Shown: positions 8,398 to 15,040 of the stretch, in pieces
Layout: each line of letters opens with the position of its first letter
Numbering within the stretch: position 1 is the stretch's first letter
Assembly: GCA_965249815.1 (NCBI GenBank)
Contig: CBDFMV010000003.1
Coordinates: 372,001-436,000 of the forward strand
Direction of reading: 5' to 3'
From: JAJAZB01 sp965249815
GTDB lineage: Bacteria; Bacteroidota; Bacteroidia; Cytophagales; Spirosomataceae
DNA length: 64,000 nt
Notes under the pieces: generated by a model
Seen by the model: the letters and a program-made list of their open reading frames with translations, nothing else
Databases searched by the model: none
Told to the model about the DNA's origin: nothing
Translations under genes and position numbers: made by a program

Positions 8398-8515
8398 AAG
8401 GTGCGTCTATCCACCCAAATCGGCTCGATAGACGCACCTGACGGGCGGACTATTGACGGATAGACGCACCTTTACCCGCCCGAAAGGTTCGTCTACCGGG
8501 ATGTTGCCTGCAACC
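8398..8515. other. attI-like recombination region: four 13-bp repeats plus a core site
   Basis: Four copies of GGTGCGTCTATC lie 6 bp or more behind the integrase stop: forward 8398-8412 (AAGGTGCGTCTATCC), reverse 8427-8440, reverse 8458-8473 (GGATAGACGCACCTTT), forward with two changes 8483-8497. Then comes GTTGCCTGCAACC at 8503-8515. That 13-mer recurs, with 1-2 changes, at both ends of the palindrome at 9569-9777. This is how a recombinase-binding primary attachment site would look. The last repeat pair could also act as a transcription terminator, but there is no T-run. Confidence 0.6.
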
Positions 8516-8560
8516 ATTTTGCGACACCCAAACAGTTCAAACAATTAAAACCCAAATAAT

Positions 8561-8782
8561 ATGCTGACAAATCGCCTTCAAAAAATCAAAAACGATATTC
8601 TTGTAAAAAGAGTACAATCTTTTTCAGACACAGAGCTTCTGGAAATTTTAGAACGACTGGATGGACTTGAAAATCTCATTGCTACTTCTGAAACCAGCCC
8701 TACGGAAAGTAGATTAATATTAGAAATGATAGTTAGACCAGCAAGTAAAGAGTGTGAAGCTTGTGGACGTACACTTAAATAA
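8561..8782 (+). CDS. AT-rich hypothetical protein, cassette gene 1a
   Basis: A 73-residue soluble protein (MLTNRLQKIKNDILVKRVQSF...) ending in ECEACGRTLK, so it carries one CxxC pair near the C-terminus that might bind metal. Base composition and codon use differ sharply from the GC-rich host genes, as for all genes up to 11732. It is the first gene behind the presumed attachment region and lies 11 bp upstream of the next gene. I do not recognise it. Confidence 0.7.
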   Translation: MLTNRLQKIKNDILVKRVQSFSDTELLEILERLDGLENLIATSETSPTESRLILEMIVRPASKECEACGRTLK

Positions 8783-8793
8783 AACTCATATTT

Positions 8794-9561
8794 ATGGCAA
8801 AAGGTTGTTACAACATTCTTCATAATGAAGACAAAACAGATTTGATTTTTGAAATTAAAGCTGACCTTGGAATTGAAATTCCTGATGAACAACAAAATTT
8901 GGTTATAGACATTGGCAATACTTTGTCAACAATTACGCTTCTATATAAACCAAAGACAATTGAGTTTATTAAAGCCTTTGACCAACTTTTTTACATAGCG
9001 AAAACTGGTCTTGAAGGTGACACTGCTCAACCTTCTTTAGCAACTAAAGCTCTGACACAATTTAAAAAGGAAATTGTTGACAAGGAAAGTGGAAAAAAGA
9101 AAAATGAATACTTAAAGCAACTTGGAATTAGGGCTTTAATTGGGTGTGTTCCGCTTTTGCTTATTGGGTCTTTCATAAACTATCTTGCTTGCAACAAAGT
9201 TCATTGCGACTGTATTCAATTAAATTATATTGCTGATATGCTAATATTGGTTAGTGGAACAATGGTTGGAGTTTGGCTTTCATTTGCGATAACAAGAACT
9301 TACATTGGCTTTGATGATTTGGCAATTATTGAAAAGGATAGACTTGAGCCGACACTACGACTTATTTTCACTGGGGTTCTTTCTATTATTTTTGGTTTTT
9401 TGTTTATCAAAAATTCAATTGAAATAATGATTGGCGGTCTTTCATCTCACGACATTATCAAAGACCCAGTAACTGCATTTTTAATTGGGACAATTCTTGG
9501 ACTGAATGAAAAAATTATTGGAAGCACATTGACTAAAAAAACGGCAGACGCTATAAAGTAA
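8794..9561 (+). CDS. AT-rich membrane protein of unknown function, cassette gene 1b
   Basis: The 255-residue protein has a soluble N-terminal half (residues 1-115) and about four membrane segments in the second half (GIRALIGCVPLLLIGSFI, ADMLILVSGTMVGVWLSF, LIFTGVLSIIFGFLFI, VTAFLIGTILGLN). It is strongly AT-rich. With the 73-residue gene before it, it fills the interval between the attI-like region and the first palindromic site, so the two would travel together. No known family was recognised. Confidence 0.75.
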   Translation: MAKGCYNILHNEDKTDLIFEIKADLGIEIPDEQQNLVIDIGNTLSTITLLYKPKTIEFIKAFDQLFYIAKTGLEGDTAQPSLATKALTQFKKEIVDKESGKKKNEYLKQLGIRALIGCVPLLLIGSFINYLACNKVHCDCIQLNYIADMLILVSGTMVGVWLSFAITRTYIGFDDLAIIEKDRLEPTLRLIFTGVLSIIFGFLFIKNSIEIMIGGLSSHDIIKDPVTAFLIGTILGLNEKIIGSTLTKKTADAIK

Positions 9562-9568
9562 GACTATG

Positions 9569-9777
9569 GCTGCAGGCAACATGGGGTTTTGTGCAAGCAG
9601 GGCTTGACGTTCAAACTTCGGCTATTTGCATCGCTGTACTTTGGTTCGGGCTGGACGGAATTCTGTTGGGTTTTAGTTGTTATTTTGTACTTTTAATTCT
9701 TTATTGGGCTTCAGTTCCGGGCTGGACAATCAACAATGCCCTGCCTGCACAAAGCCCTGTTCGTTGGATGCAACCCA
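9569..9777. other. attC-like long palindromic site 1
   Basis: The left arm (9569-9606) and right arm (9739-9777) are imperfect inverted repeats of about 38 nt. Read in the same sense, both contain GG, then TTTGTGCA, then GCAGGGC. The outer ends carry the core: the complement of the left end reads GTTGCCTGCAGCC and the right end reads GTTGGATGCAACC, whose GTTGGAT fits the integron box GTTRRRY. A loop of about 130 bp contains two direct copies of CGGGCTGGAC. The site separates two AT-rich genes, as attC sites do. A 70-codon frame across it is not a gene. Confidence 0.6.
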
Positions 9778-9840
9778 AACACAAAATGGACAGCGTAAAA
9801 TAGATAACACTAAATTTATAGAGTTAACCGAAACTAAATT

Positions 9841-10251
9841 ATGACAAAGATTAAAATTACAGAATGGTTTTTACGCATTTCATTAAGTGCGGGGTTTTTA
9901 TCTGCAACTGCTGACCGTTTTGGATTGTGGCCAAAAAAAGTTTCGGCGTGGGGAAATTGGCAAAGCTTTGTGGACTATACAAAAAGTTTAAATCCATTTG
10001 TACCCGATAGTTTAGTGCCACTTTTGGCGTACACGGCAACGGGTTTAGAAATTGTTTTAGGCATTTTATTGCTTACAAATTTTAGAACTGATTGGGTAGC
10101 TAAAGCAAGCAGCGTTTTACTTTTGCTATTTGCCTTATCCATGGCAGTTGCTAAGGGTATAAAAACACCCCTTGACTATTCGGTATTTGCTGCTGCTGGA
10201 GCTGCCTTTGCATTAAGTATACTTGTAGGTTTGAAAACGAAGAGGAAATAA
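9841..10251 (+). CDS. DoxX-like membrane protein, cassette gene 2
   Basis: The 136-residue protein has four hydrophobic segments (LRISLSAGFLSATADRFGLW, LLAYTATGLEIVLGILLL, ASSVLLLLFALSMAVA, VFAAAGAAFALSILVGL) in the pattern of DoxX/DUF417-type small membrane proteins. The family is involved in redox or thiosulfate-quinone reactions in some organisms, but its job here is unknown. It lies alone between the two palindromic sites, as a single-gene cassette would. It is AT-rich. Confidence 0.75.
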   Translation: MTKIKITEWFLRISLSAGFLSATADRFGLWPKKVSAWGNWQSFVDYTKSLNPFVPDSLVPLLAYTATGLEIVLGILLLTNFRTDWVAKASSVLLLLFALSMAVAKGIKTPLDYSVFAAAGAAFALSILVGLKTKRK

Positions 10252-10260
10252 ATATGACCC

Positions 10261-10410
10261 CCTGCTAACAGAGGGGTTTTGCCGTCGGCGGTGAATTGCA
10301 GCCAGTGGTGCTAATCACTAATTAGCAGGCTTCTAAGTCTGCTCAGCATTAACCTCCCCGCCTAATGCATCACACTTCAGGTGCGGCAATTGCACCGTTA
10401 GGGATTATCC
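10261..10410. other. attC-like long palindromic site 2
   Basis: The left end reads CTGCTAACAGAGGGGTTTTG and the right end reads TTGCACCGTTAGGG. Their inner parts pair as TAAC-G-GG...TTGCCG against the complement of CGGCAATTGCACCGTTA. GTTAGGG resembles the integron R' box GTTRRRY. Two inner hairpins are present: TGCTAAT/ATTAGCA (about 10309-10326) and AGCAGGC/GTCTGCT (about 10324-10343). It stands directly behind the DoxX gene. Pairing is weaker than at 9569-9777. Confidence 0.55.
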
Positions 10411-10469
10411 TAAGAAACGCCCTAAAAAACACCCAACACCTCAGCTATTGAAACCGCACTAAACAACAC

Positions 10470-11231
10470 TTGGCAACACCGAATGCTGATATAGACTATA
10501 AGACTGTCAAGCCCGACATTTCACTTTCGGACTTCGTGGAAAGGTTTTATTTGGTGGAAAATATTTCTGACTTTGATAAAGAGATGGCTGTTATTCCCGA
10601 CGGCAGAATTGACGTTTTCTTTTTGCATGCTGACAATGAACCGTTCAAGGGCGTTCTTTTGGGCATCGAAACGAAACCTTCGACGGCAATTTTTTCGTCT
10701 AAATCCTGTTTCTTTGGCATCAGTTTCAAATTGCTGGCGGTCGAGTACATTCTCGACACAAGCATAGCTTCCCTATTGAATGACTCAAAACCATTCCCAA
10801 ACGACCTTTTGGATTTAACAGCAGAGGATTTAGCTGATTTCGAAGCACTTTGTCACAAGGTTTCGATAAAAGTAAATGGGTTAATAAAACCAAAGATTGA
10901 TGACAAAAAACGAAAACTTTTTGACTTAGTGTATGCCACGCATGGCACGTTGACCGTAAAAGAGTATGCTGAAAAAGTAATTTGGAGTAGTCGGCAAATC
11001 AATCGCTATTTTAACAAAATGTTTGGTCTTTCCTTAAAAGCCTTTTGCAATATTCTGCGATTCAAGGCTTCATTTCAGCAGCTTAAAGAAGGCAAACTTT
11101 ATCCCGAATTAAACTTTAGCGATCAGGCGCATTTCATTCGGGAAGTAAAAAAACTTGCCGGGGTTACACCCAAAGAATTAGCCAAAAATGAAAACGACCG
11201 ATTTGTACAATTCTCTTCCTTGTCCAGGTAG
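10470..11231 (+). CDS. AraC-family transcriptional regulator, cassette gene 3a
   Basis: The 253-residue regulator has an N-terminal sensing part (LSDFVERFYLVENIS...) and a C-terminal AraC helix-turn-helix pair (about residues 150-245: LTVKEYAEKVIWSSRQINRYFNKMFGLSLKAF, then LNFSDQAHFIREVKKLAGVTPKEL). The only available start is TTG 10470, inside sequence that resembles the palindromic sites (TTGGCAAC), so the native N-terminus may have been replaced when the cassette formed. It probably controls the DUF1772 gene that follows after 36 bp. Confidence 0.85.
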   Translation: MATPNADIDYKTVKPDISLSDFVERFYLVENISDFDKEMAVIPDGRIDVFFLHADNEPFKGVLLGIETKPSTAIFSSKSCFFGISFKLLAVEYILDTSIASLLNDSKPFPNDLLDLTAEDLADFEALCHKVSIKVNGLIKPKIDDKKRKLFDLVYATHGTLTVKEYAEKVIWSSRQINRYFNKMFGLSLKAFCNILRFKASFQQLKEGKLYPELNFSDQAHFIREVKKLAGVTPKELAKNENDRFVQFSSLSR

Positions 11232-11239
11232 TAATTTTG
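11232..11239 (+). promoter_or_regulatory. Candidate -7 box before the DUF1772 gene
   Basis: TAATTTTG matches TAnnTTTG exactly, 28 bp before ATG 11268. A TTTG lies at 11202-11205, 26 bp upstream, which is longer than the usual spacing of about 20. Confidence 0.35.
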
Positions 11240-11267
11240 CATTGCACAACTTTAAACAAGCCAGACA

Positions 11268-11732
11268 ATGCAATTACAACTCATTCAATTCATCACCCTT
11301 TCTCTGTTACTCCTCGTAACGGGCGTATTTTGGGGTCCCTGGTTAGCCTTACACCGTTCACTTCAGGTCTTTACCAAAGAGGAATTTATAAAAATCACAA
11401 AAACACTGGCAGTAAATTTGGGACGGCCTATGCAGCTACTCATGCCCGTATGCATTTTGTTTACGCTCCTGTCTGTTTTTGTTTATCCCCACAAAAATTC
11501 CTTTGAGTTTTATGCAATCGTGGCCTCATTTTGCTCCATTCTGGCTACGCTCGTGGTTACGCTGACGGTTGAATTGCCCATTGTGAACAAAATAAAACTG
11601 TGGACAGTAGAAACTATGCCCCCGGACTGGGAGGCGATTCGTGACAGATGGGTGCGATTTCATGCCTTCCGTGTCTTCCCGGCTTTGATAAGTTTTGGTC
11701 TCTACCTGGCGGCTATCCTCTACATTTTTTAA
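11268..11732 (+). CDS. DUF1772-like membrane protein, cassette gene 3b
   Basis: The 154-residue protein has four membrane segments (LIQFITLSLLLLVTGVFWGPWLAL, MQLLMPVCILFTLLSVFV, AIVASFCSILATLVVTL, ALISFGLYLAAILYIF) and the motif DWEAIRDRWVRFHAFR before the last one, which is typical of DUF1772 (anthrone-oxygenase-like) proteins. It is the last gene with the foreign composition; host-like sequence resumes by about 11760. I found no third palindromic site behind it. Confidence 0.75.
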   Translation: MQLQLIQFITLSLLLLVTGVFWGPWLALHRSLQVFTKEEFIKITKTLAVNLGRPMQLLMPVCILFTLLSVFVYPHKNSFEFYAIVASFCSILATLVVTLTVELPIVNKIKLWTVETMPPDWEAIRDRWVRFHAFRVFPALISFGLYLAAILYIF

Positions 11733-11838
11733 AACCGCTGATGGCCCGGTGATGAATGCTCTCCCGGCACATTGCGAAAGTCATTGCCAGCCCGGTGCCT
11801 GCTTCCCACCTTCGCGGCGAAACCTTTCCTTTTTTGTC

Positions 11839-12231
11839 ATGTTTCTCCGTTCCTTTTTCGTCTGGTTCGTGCTGCTGGTGCTGGCCGTGCTCAACGGCAC
11901 TTTCCGGCAGGCGGTGCTCCTGCCCCGGTTCGGCGATGGCCCCGCGCACGCGCTCAGCACCGTGTTGCTGTGCATCCTTATTTTCACGGTTTCCTGGTTT
12001 TCAGTTGATTACCTACGAGTTGAAACAACCCGCGAGGCCTGGCTTGTTGGGCTGTTGTGGCTGGGGCTGACGGTCGCATTCGAGTTTATGGCTGGTCACT
12101 ACCTGTTTGGCAACCCGTGGCCCAAACTCCTCGCCGATTACAATTTGGCGCGCGGGCGCATCTGGGTGCTGGTGCTGCTCACCGATTTGCTGGCTCCGCT
12201 GGGTGCGTTCTGGCTCCGGAAAACAAGTTGA
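11839..12231 (+). CDS. Small membrane protein of unknown function
   Basis: I start this 130-residue protein at ATG 11839 (MFLRSFFVWFVLLVLAVLNG), because the longer frame begins inside the preceding gene's stop region. Four hydrophobic segments span the chain, and it ends WVLVLLTDLLAPLGAFWLRKTS. Composition is host-like. The gene lies 39 bp before the acetyltransferase gene. Family not recognised. Confidence 0.7.
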   Translation: MFLRSFFVWFVLLVLAVLNGTFRQAVLLPRFGDGPAHALSTVLLCILIFTVSWFSVDYLRVETTREAWLVGLLWLGLTVAFEFMAGHYLFGNPWPKLLADYNLARGRIWVLVLLTDLLAPLGAFWLRKTS

Positions 12232-12270
12232 TGCGTTGGGCATTTGCTCAACGTCCGGCATTTTTGCACC

Positions 12271-12705
12271 ATGCTTATTCGCCCGGCCACTGAAGCCGAT
12301 TTGCCCGTCTGGTACGCCCTGCGCATTCAACTCTGGCCCGACGCCGATGCGCCGGAGGAAGAAATGGACATGCGCGTTTTCCTGAACGACCCCACCTGGT
12401 GCATCCTGCTCGCCGAAGTACACGGGCAGGCGGTGGGTTTTCTGGAAGCCCACCTGCGCGACTACGCCGAGGGCTGCGAAACCGCGCCGGTGGGCTACGT
12501 TGAAGGCTGGTTTGTAGCCGAACCCGACCGACGGCGGGGCGTGGGCGCGGCCCTGGTGCAGGCGGCGGAAGCCTGGGCGCGGAGTCAGGGCTGCCGCGAA
12601 ATGGGATCCGACGCCCTGCTGGACAATTTGGGTAGCCATCAGGCGCACCAGGCCCTGGGCTACGTGGAAGTCGAGCGGGTCGTGTTATTCCGCAAAACGC
12701 TTTGA
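12271..12705 (+). CDS. GNAT acetyltransferase resembling aminoglycoside 6'-N-acetyltransferases
   Basis: The 144-residue GNAT protein matches, in my memory, the AAC(6') group found in Acinetobacter: ALRIQLWPD near the start, VGYVEGWFVAEPDRRRGVGAALVQ (the acetyl-CoA site, R-R-x-G-V/I-G/A), and near the end MGSDALLDNLGSHQAHQALGY followed by EVERVVLFRK. It would transfer acetyl from acetyl-CoA to an amine, possibly of an aminoglycoside. ATG 12271 gives the usual start (MLIRPATEADLPVW). Whether it confers resistance cannot be told. Confidence 0.8.
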   Translation: MLIRPATEADLPVWYALRIQLWPDADAPEEEMDMRVFLNDPTWCILLAEVHGQAVGFLEAHLRDYAEGCETAPVGYVEGWFVAEPDRRRGVGAALVQAAEAWARSQGCREMGSDALLDNLGSHQAHQALGYVEVERVVLFRKTL

Positions 12706-12718
12706 GCGACGCTTCCGG

Positions 12719-13654
12719 CTATCGCTTCTTCAAAAAGTACGACCAGCACGCCCATCCGAACATTACCCAAAGAAACACCGGTGTGAAAAACGGACTAACT
12801 GCCATCGTGTAGGTAGCCGACATGGCGTCGTTGAGGTCGCGGTCGTAGATCACGGTAAGTCGGTCGGTGGGCGGGTGCAGGGTTTCGTATTCGGCTTCTT
12901 CCATCGGAATGAGTAGCTCCTGGTCGCCCAGGTTCACGGTGGCCTCGTAGGTGAAGTACCGACTTGTGGTGTACTGACCGTGCGCGGTGCGGTCTGTGTG
13001 CAGGACGGCCAGTTGCAGGGGCTGGCCGTGGGTGCGCAGTCGCTGGTAGTAACGGACGTATTCGAGGGTATCGTAGGTGAAAAACACGGCAAGCCCACCC
13101 AATACCATCACCAGCAACAGGCGGGTGAGGCGTTGCAGAAACGTCCAGCCGGTGAGGGAAACCACCACGCCGCCGCCGAAAAACACCAGCAGCGCCGCCA
13201 TCAGCGCAAACGCCCCCAGGAGTTGATTTTCTTTGGAAAAGCCCTTCGTGGAGCTCCAGTCGATCAAGCGGGAGGTCACTGAATTGGGGCGTCGAGGCAC
13301 GGCGGTGGGTTGCCGGAAGGCGTCGAGTTGCGGGTGGTAAAGCAGCCGGACGCGGTCGCCCGCCGAGACCCACAGCGTGTCGGACCTGAACCGGATGGCG
13401 TACGTTTTCGCCCGGTGCGAAAATGAAACATACGCTACGCCGCCGAAGGCATCGCGCCACGACCGGCGCTCGCGGTCGGCGTCGGTCACCGTCACCACGA
13501 CGGATTGCCCTTCTTCCGCAAACCGCCGCTCGATTCGGGCGTCTTCGTACCCGGCCCAAAGCCACCAGACAAAGGCTGCCAGCCCCGCCGTGATGATCAG
13601 CGAAATTAGCAGGCTGGCGATACGGCCCAGAACGTCCAGCAATTTCCTGAGCAT
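12719..13654 (-). CDS. DUF3592-like membrane protein
   Basis: The 311-residue protein has one membrane segment near the N-terminus (IASLLISLIITAGLAAFVWWLW), a beta-rich domain with VRLLYHPQLDAF, two more segments in the middle (LLGAFALMAALLVFFGGGVVVSL and LLLVMVLGGLAVFF), a second beta domain with VIYDRDLNDAM, and a final segment. Two copies of a VTV/V-YDP-type domain after membrane segments is the DUF3592 pattern. Function unknown. It converges on the acetyltransferase gene. Confidence 0.75.
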   Translation of the reverse strand: MLRKLLDVLGRIASLLISLIITAGLAAFVWWLWAGYEDARIERRFAEEGQSVVVTVTDADRERRSWRDAFGGVAYVSFSHRAKTYAIRFRSDTLWVSAGDRVRLLYHPQLDAFRQPTAVPRRPNSVTSRLIDWSSTKGFSKENQLLGAFALMAALLVFFGGGVVVSLTGWTFLQRLTRLLLVMVLGGLAVFFTYDTLEYVRYYQRLRTHGQPLQLAVLHTDRTAHGQYTTSRYFTYEATVNLGDQELLIPMEEAEYETLHPPTDRLTVIYDRDLNDAMSATYTMAVSPFFTPVFLWVMFGWACWSYFLKKR

Positions 13655-13794
13655 TGGAAGTGTGGGTTGCCCACGAAAGGTAGGAATTTAGGCCAATACT
13701 CCCCCTCGCTCTGCCAGGAACGCAACGCCATTGGCGCAGTCGGCAATACTGGATTTTTTCACGCCGCTTCCATCGAAAATCCGGGGCGTTGTCG

Positions 13795-13802
13795 TAGTTT
13801 TG
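13795..13802 (+). promoter_or_regulatory. Candidate -7 box for the lipoprotein gene
   Basis: TAGTTTTG is an exact TAnnTTTG match 33 bp upstream of ATG 13836; no TTTG at -33 was seen. Confidence 0.35.
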
Positions 13803-13835
13803 TCCTTACTACCCACCTTAAAATACACCTATCGG

Positions 13836-14111
13836 ATGAAAGTCTTCTCCAGCCGCCGCTGGTGGCCGCTTATTTGCGGTTTCTCCCTGTTCGCCTGCAC
13901 CCCTCCCGCCGATTTTTCCCGCACCCAGCACACCGTTTCCACTTATTTAGCGCCTCAAGCGGGGGCGTTGCGTGAAACGCTCACCGATCGGGCACTGGCC
14001 CAGGCGATTCAACATCGCTCAGGCGATCACGTGACTGCTAATTCGGTGTACGTGCCGGACGCCCAGTTGGCGTGGCGCGGCCTCGTCGGTCGGCGGAGCG
14101 TGACGCCGTAA
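13836..14111 (+). CDS. Small lipoprotein of unknown function
   Basis: The 91-residue frame starts MKVFSSRRWWPLICGFSLFACTPP: a basic start, a short hydrophobic run and a lipobox-like FAC, so it is probably a lipoprotein. The mature part is only about 70 residues and ends in a basic segment (WRGLVGRRSVTP), which may mean that the gene is truncated. ATG 13836 is preferred over the upstream ATG 13731 because it directly gives the signal peptide and follows a TAGTTTTG box. Confidence 0.6.
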   Translation: MKVFSSRRWWPLICGFSLFACTPPADFSRTQHTVSTYLAPQAGALRETLTDRALAQAIQHRSGDHVTANSVYVPDAQLAWRGLVGRRSVTP

Positions 14112-14167
14112 GCTACGGTGGGAAGTACGTTGGTTTTCCCGTTTCTTTGGGGAAACGTAGCCCTGTT

Positions 14168-14482
14168 ATGCCCAACGCCCACGAAGTGCTCCACCAACTG
14201 GCCGACGAATTGCCCACCGTCCGGCCTGGCCAAATGTTTGGCTGCCGCTGCCTGAAGGTACCCAGCGGCAAAGTCGCCGTAATTCAATGGCGCGACGCCC
14301 TGTTGTTTAAACTCGACCCGGAAGGTCAGCGTGAACTGCTCGGGCTCGACGGTACGCAGGTATTCCGTCCGGTGGAAAGCCGCCCGCCGATGAACGGGTG
14401 GATTCAGGTGCCGCCCGCTTACGCCGACCGCTGGCAAGCGCTGGCCCACCGGGCGGTGGCCTACGTCGAAACCCTTTCCTGA
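14168..14482 (+). CDS. TfoX N-terminal domain-like protein
   Basis: The 104-residue protein (MPNAHEVLHQLADELPTVRPGQMFGCRC...) has the TfoX_N/YjbR-like pattern: a Met-Phe-Gly turn, strands KVAVIQWRDALLFKLD, a W near residue 77 (NGWIQVPPAYADRW) and a last helix. Stand-alone TfoX_N proteins have no settled function. ATG 14168 is chosen because the upstream extension is basic and unlike the family. The gamma carbonic anhydrase-like gene starts 6 bp behind it. Confidence 0.7.
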   Translation: MPNAHEVLHQLADELPTVRPGQMFGCRCLKVPSGKVAVIQWRDALLFKLDPEGQRELLGLDGTQVFRPVESRPPMNGWIQVPPAYADRWQALAHRAVAYVETLS

Positions 14483-14488
14483 ACGCCC

Positions 14489-14998
14489 ATGCCCCATTCG
14501 GCTGCCTTTATCGCCCCGACGGCCTCGGTGATGGGCCGGGTTACGCTTGGCCCCGACGCCTCCGTGTGGTACGGGGCCGTGGTGCGCGCCGACGTGGAGC
14601 GCATCGAAATTGGTCCGCGCAGCAACATTCAGGACACCGCCGTGCTCCACGCCGACCCCGGCGCGCCCACGATCATCGGGGCCGACGTGACGGTGGGCCA
14701 CGGGGCCATCGTCCACGGCGCGACGATTGGCGAAGGCACGCTCGTCGGGATGCGCGCCACGGTGCTCAACCGGGCGAAGGTGGGCCGTTTTTGCCTCATC
14801 GGCGCGCACGCGCTCGTGACCGAGGGCATGGAAATCCCCGATTATTCGATGGTGCTGGGCACCCCGGCCAAAATCGTCCGGCAGCTCGACCCGGCGCCGA
14901 CCGAGGCCATGCTGCGGGCTTCCGCCGGGCATTACGTGGAGATGGCCCACCGGCACGCAGCGGGGGAATTTCCGCTGGTTGGCTCCGATGCAGCCTGA
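14489..14998 (+). CDS. Gamma carbonic anhydrase-like hexapeptide-repeat protein
   Basis: The 169-residue protein is a left-handed beta-helix with hexapeptide repeats and the gamma-CA signature IEIGPRSNIQDTAVLHADPG, then VGHGAIVHGATIGEG, which supply the metal-binding histidines. Such YrdA/PaaY-like trimers bind Zn or Fe; many have no measurable carbonic anhydrase activity. It is closely coupled to the preceding TfoX-like gene. Confidence 0.9.
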   Translation: MPHSAAFIAPTASVMGRVTLGPDASVWYGAVVRADVERIEIGPRSNIQDTAVLHADPGAPTIIGADVTVGHGAIVHGATIGEGTLVGMRATVLNRAKVGRFCLIGAHALVTEGMEIPDYSMVLGTPAKIVRQLDPAPTEAMLRASAGHYVEMAHRHAAGEFPLVGSDAA

Positions 14999-15012
14999 TT
15001 ACCCGCCGTCAT

Positions 15013-15020
15013 TACCTTTG
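15013..15020 (+). promoter_or_regulatory. Candidate -7 box for the restriction-modification gene
   Basis: TACCTTTG matches TAnnTTTG exactly, 21 bp before ATG 15047 and 20 bp before the start used here. No good -33 TTTG was found. Confidence 0.4.
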
Positions 15021-15040
15021 TCCGTGTTCTGACTCTTCTG

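Noticed and set aside
9591..9803. 70-codon open frame between the AT-rich membrane gene and the DoxX-like gene
   Set aside because: It lies across the arms and loop of the palindromic site; its amino-acid sequence follows from the site.
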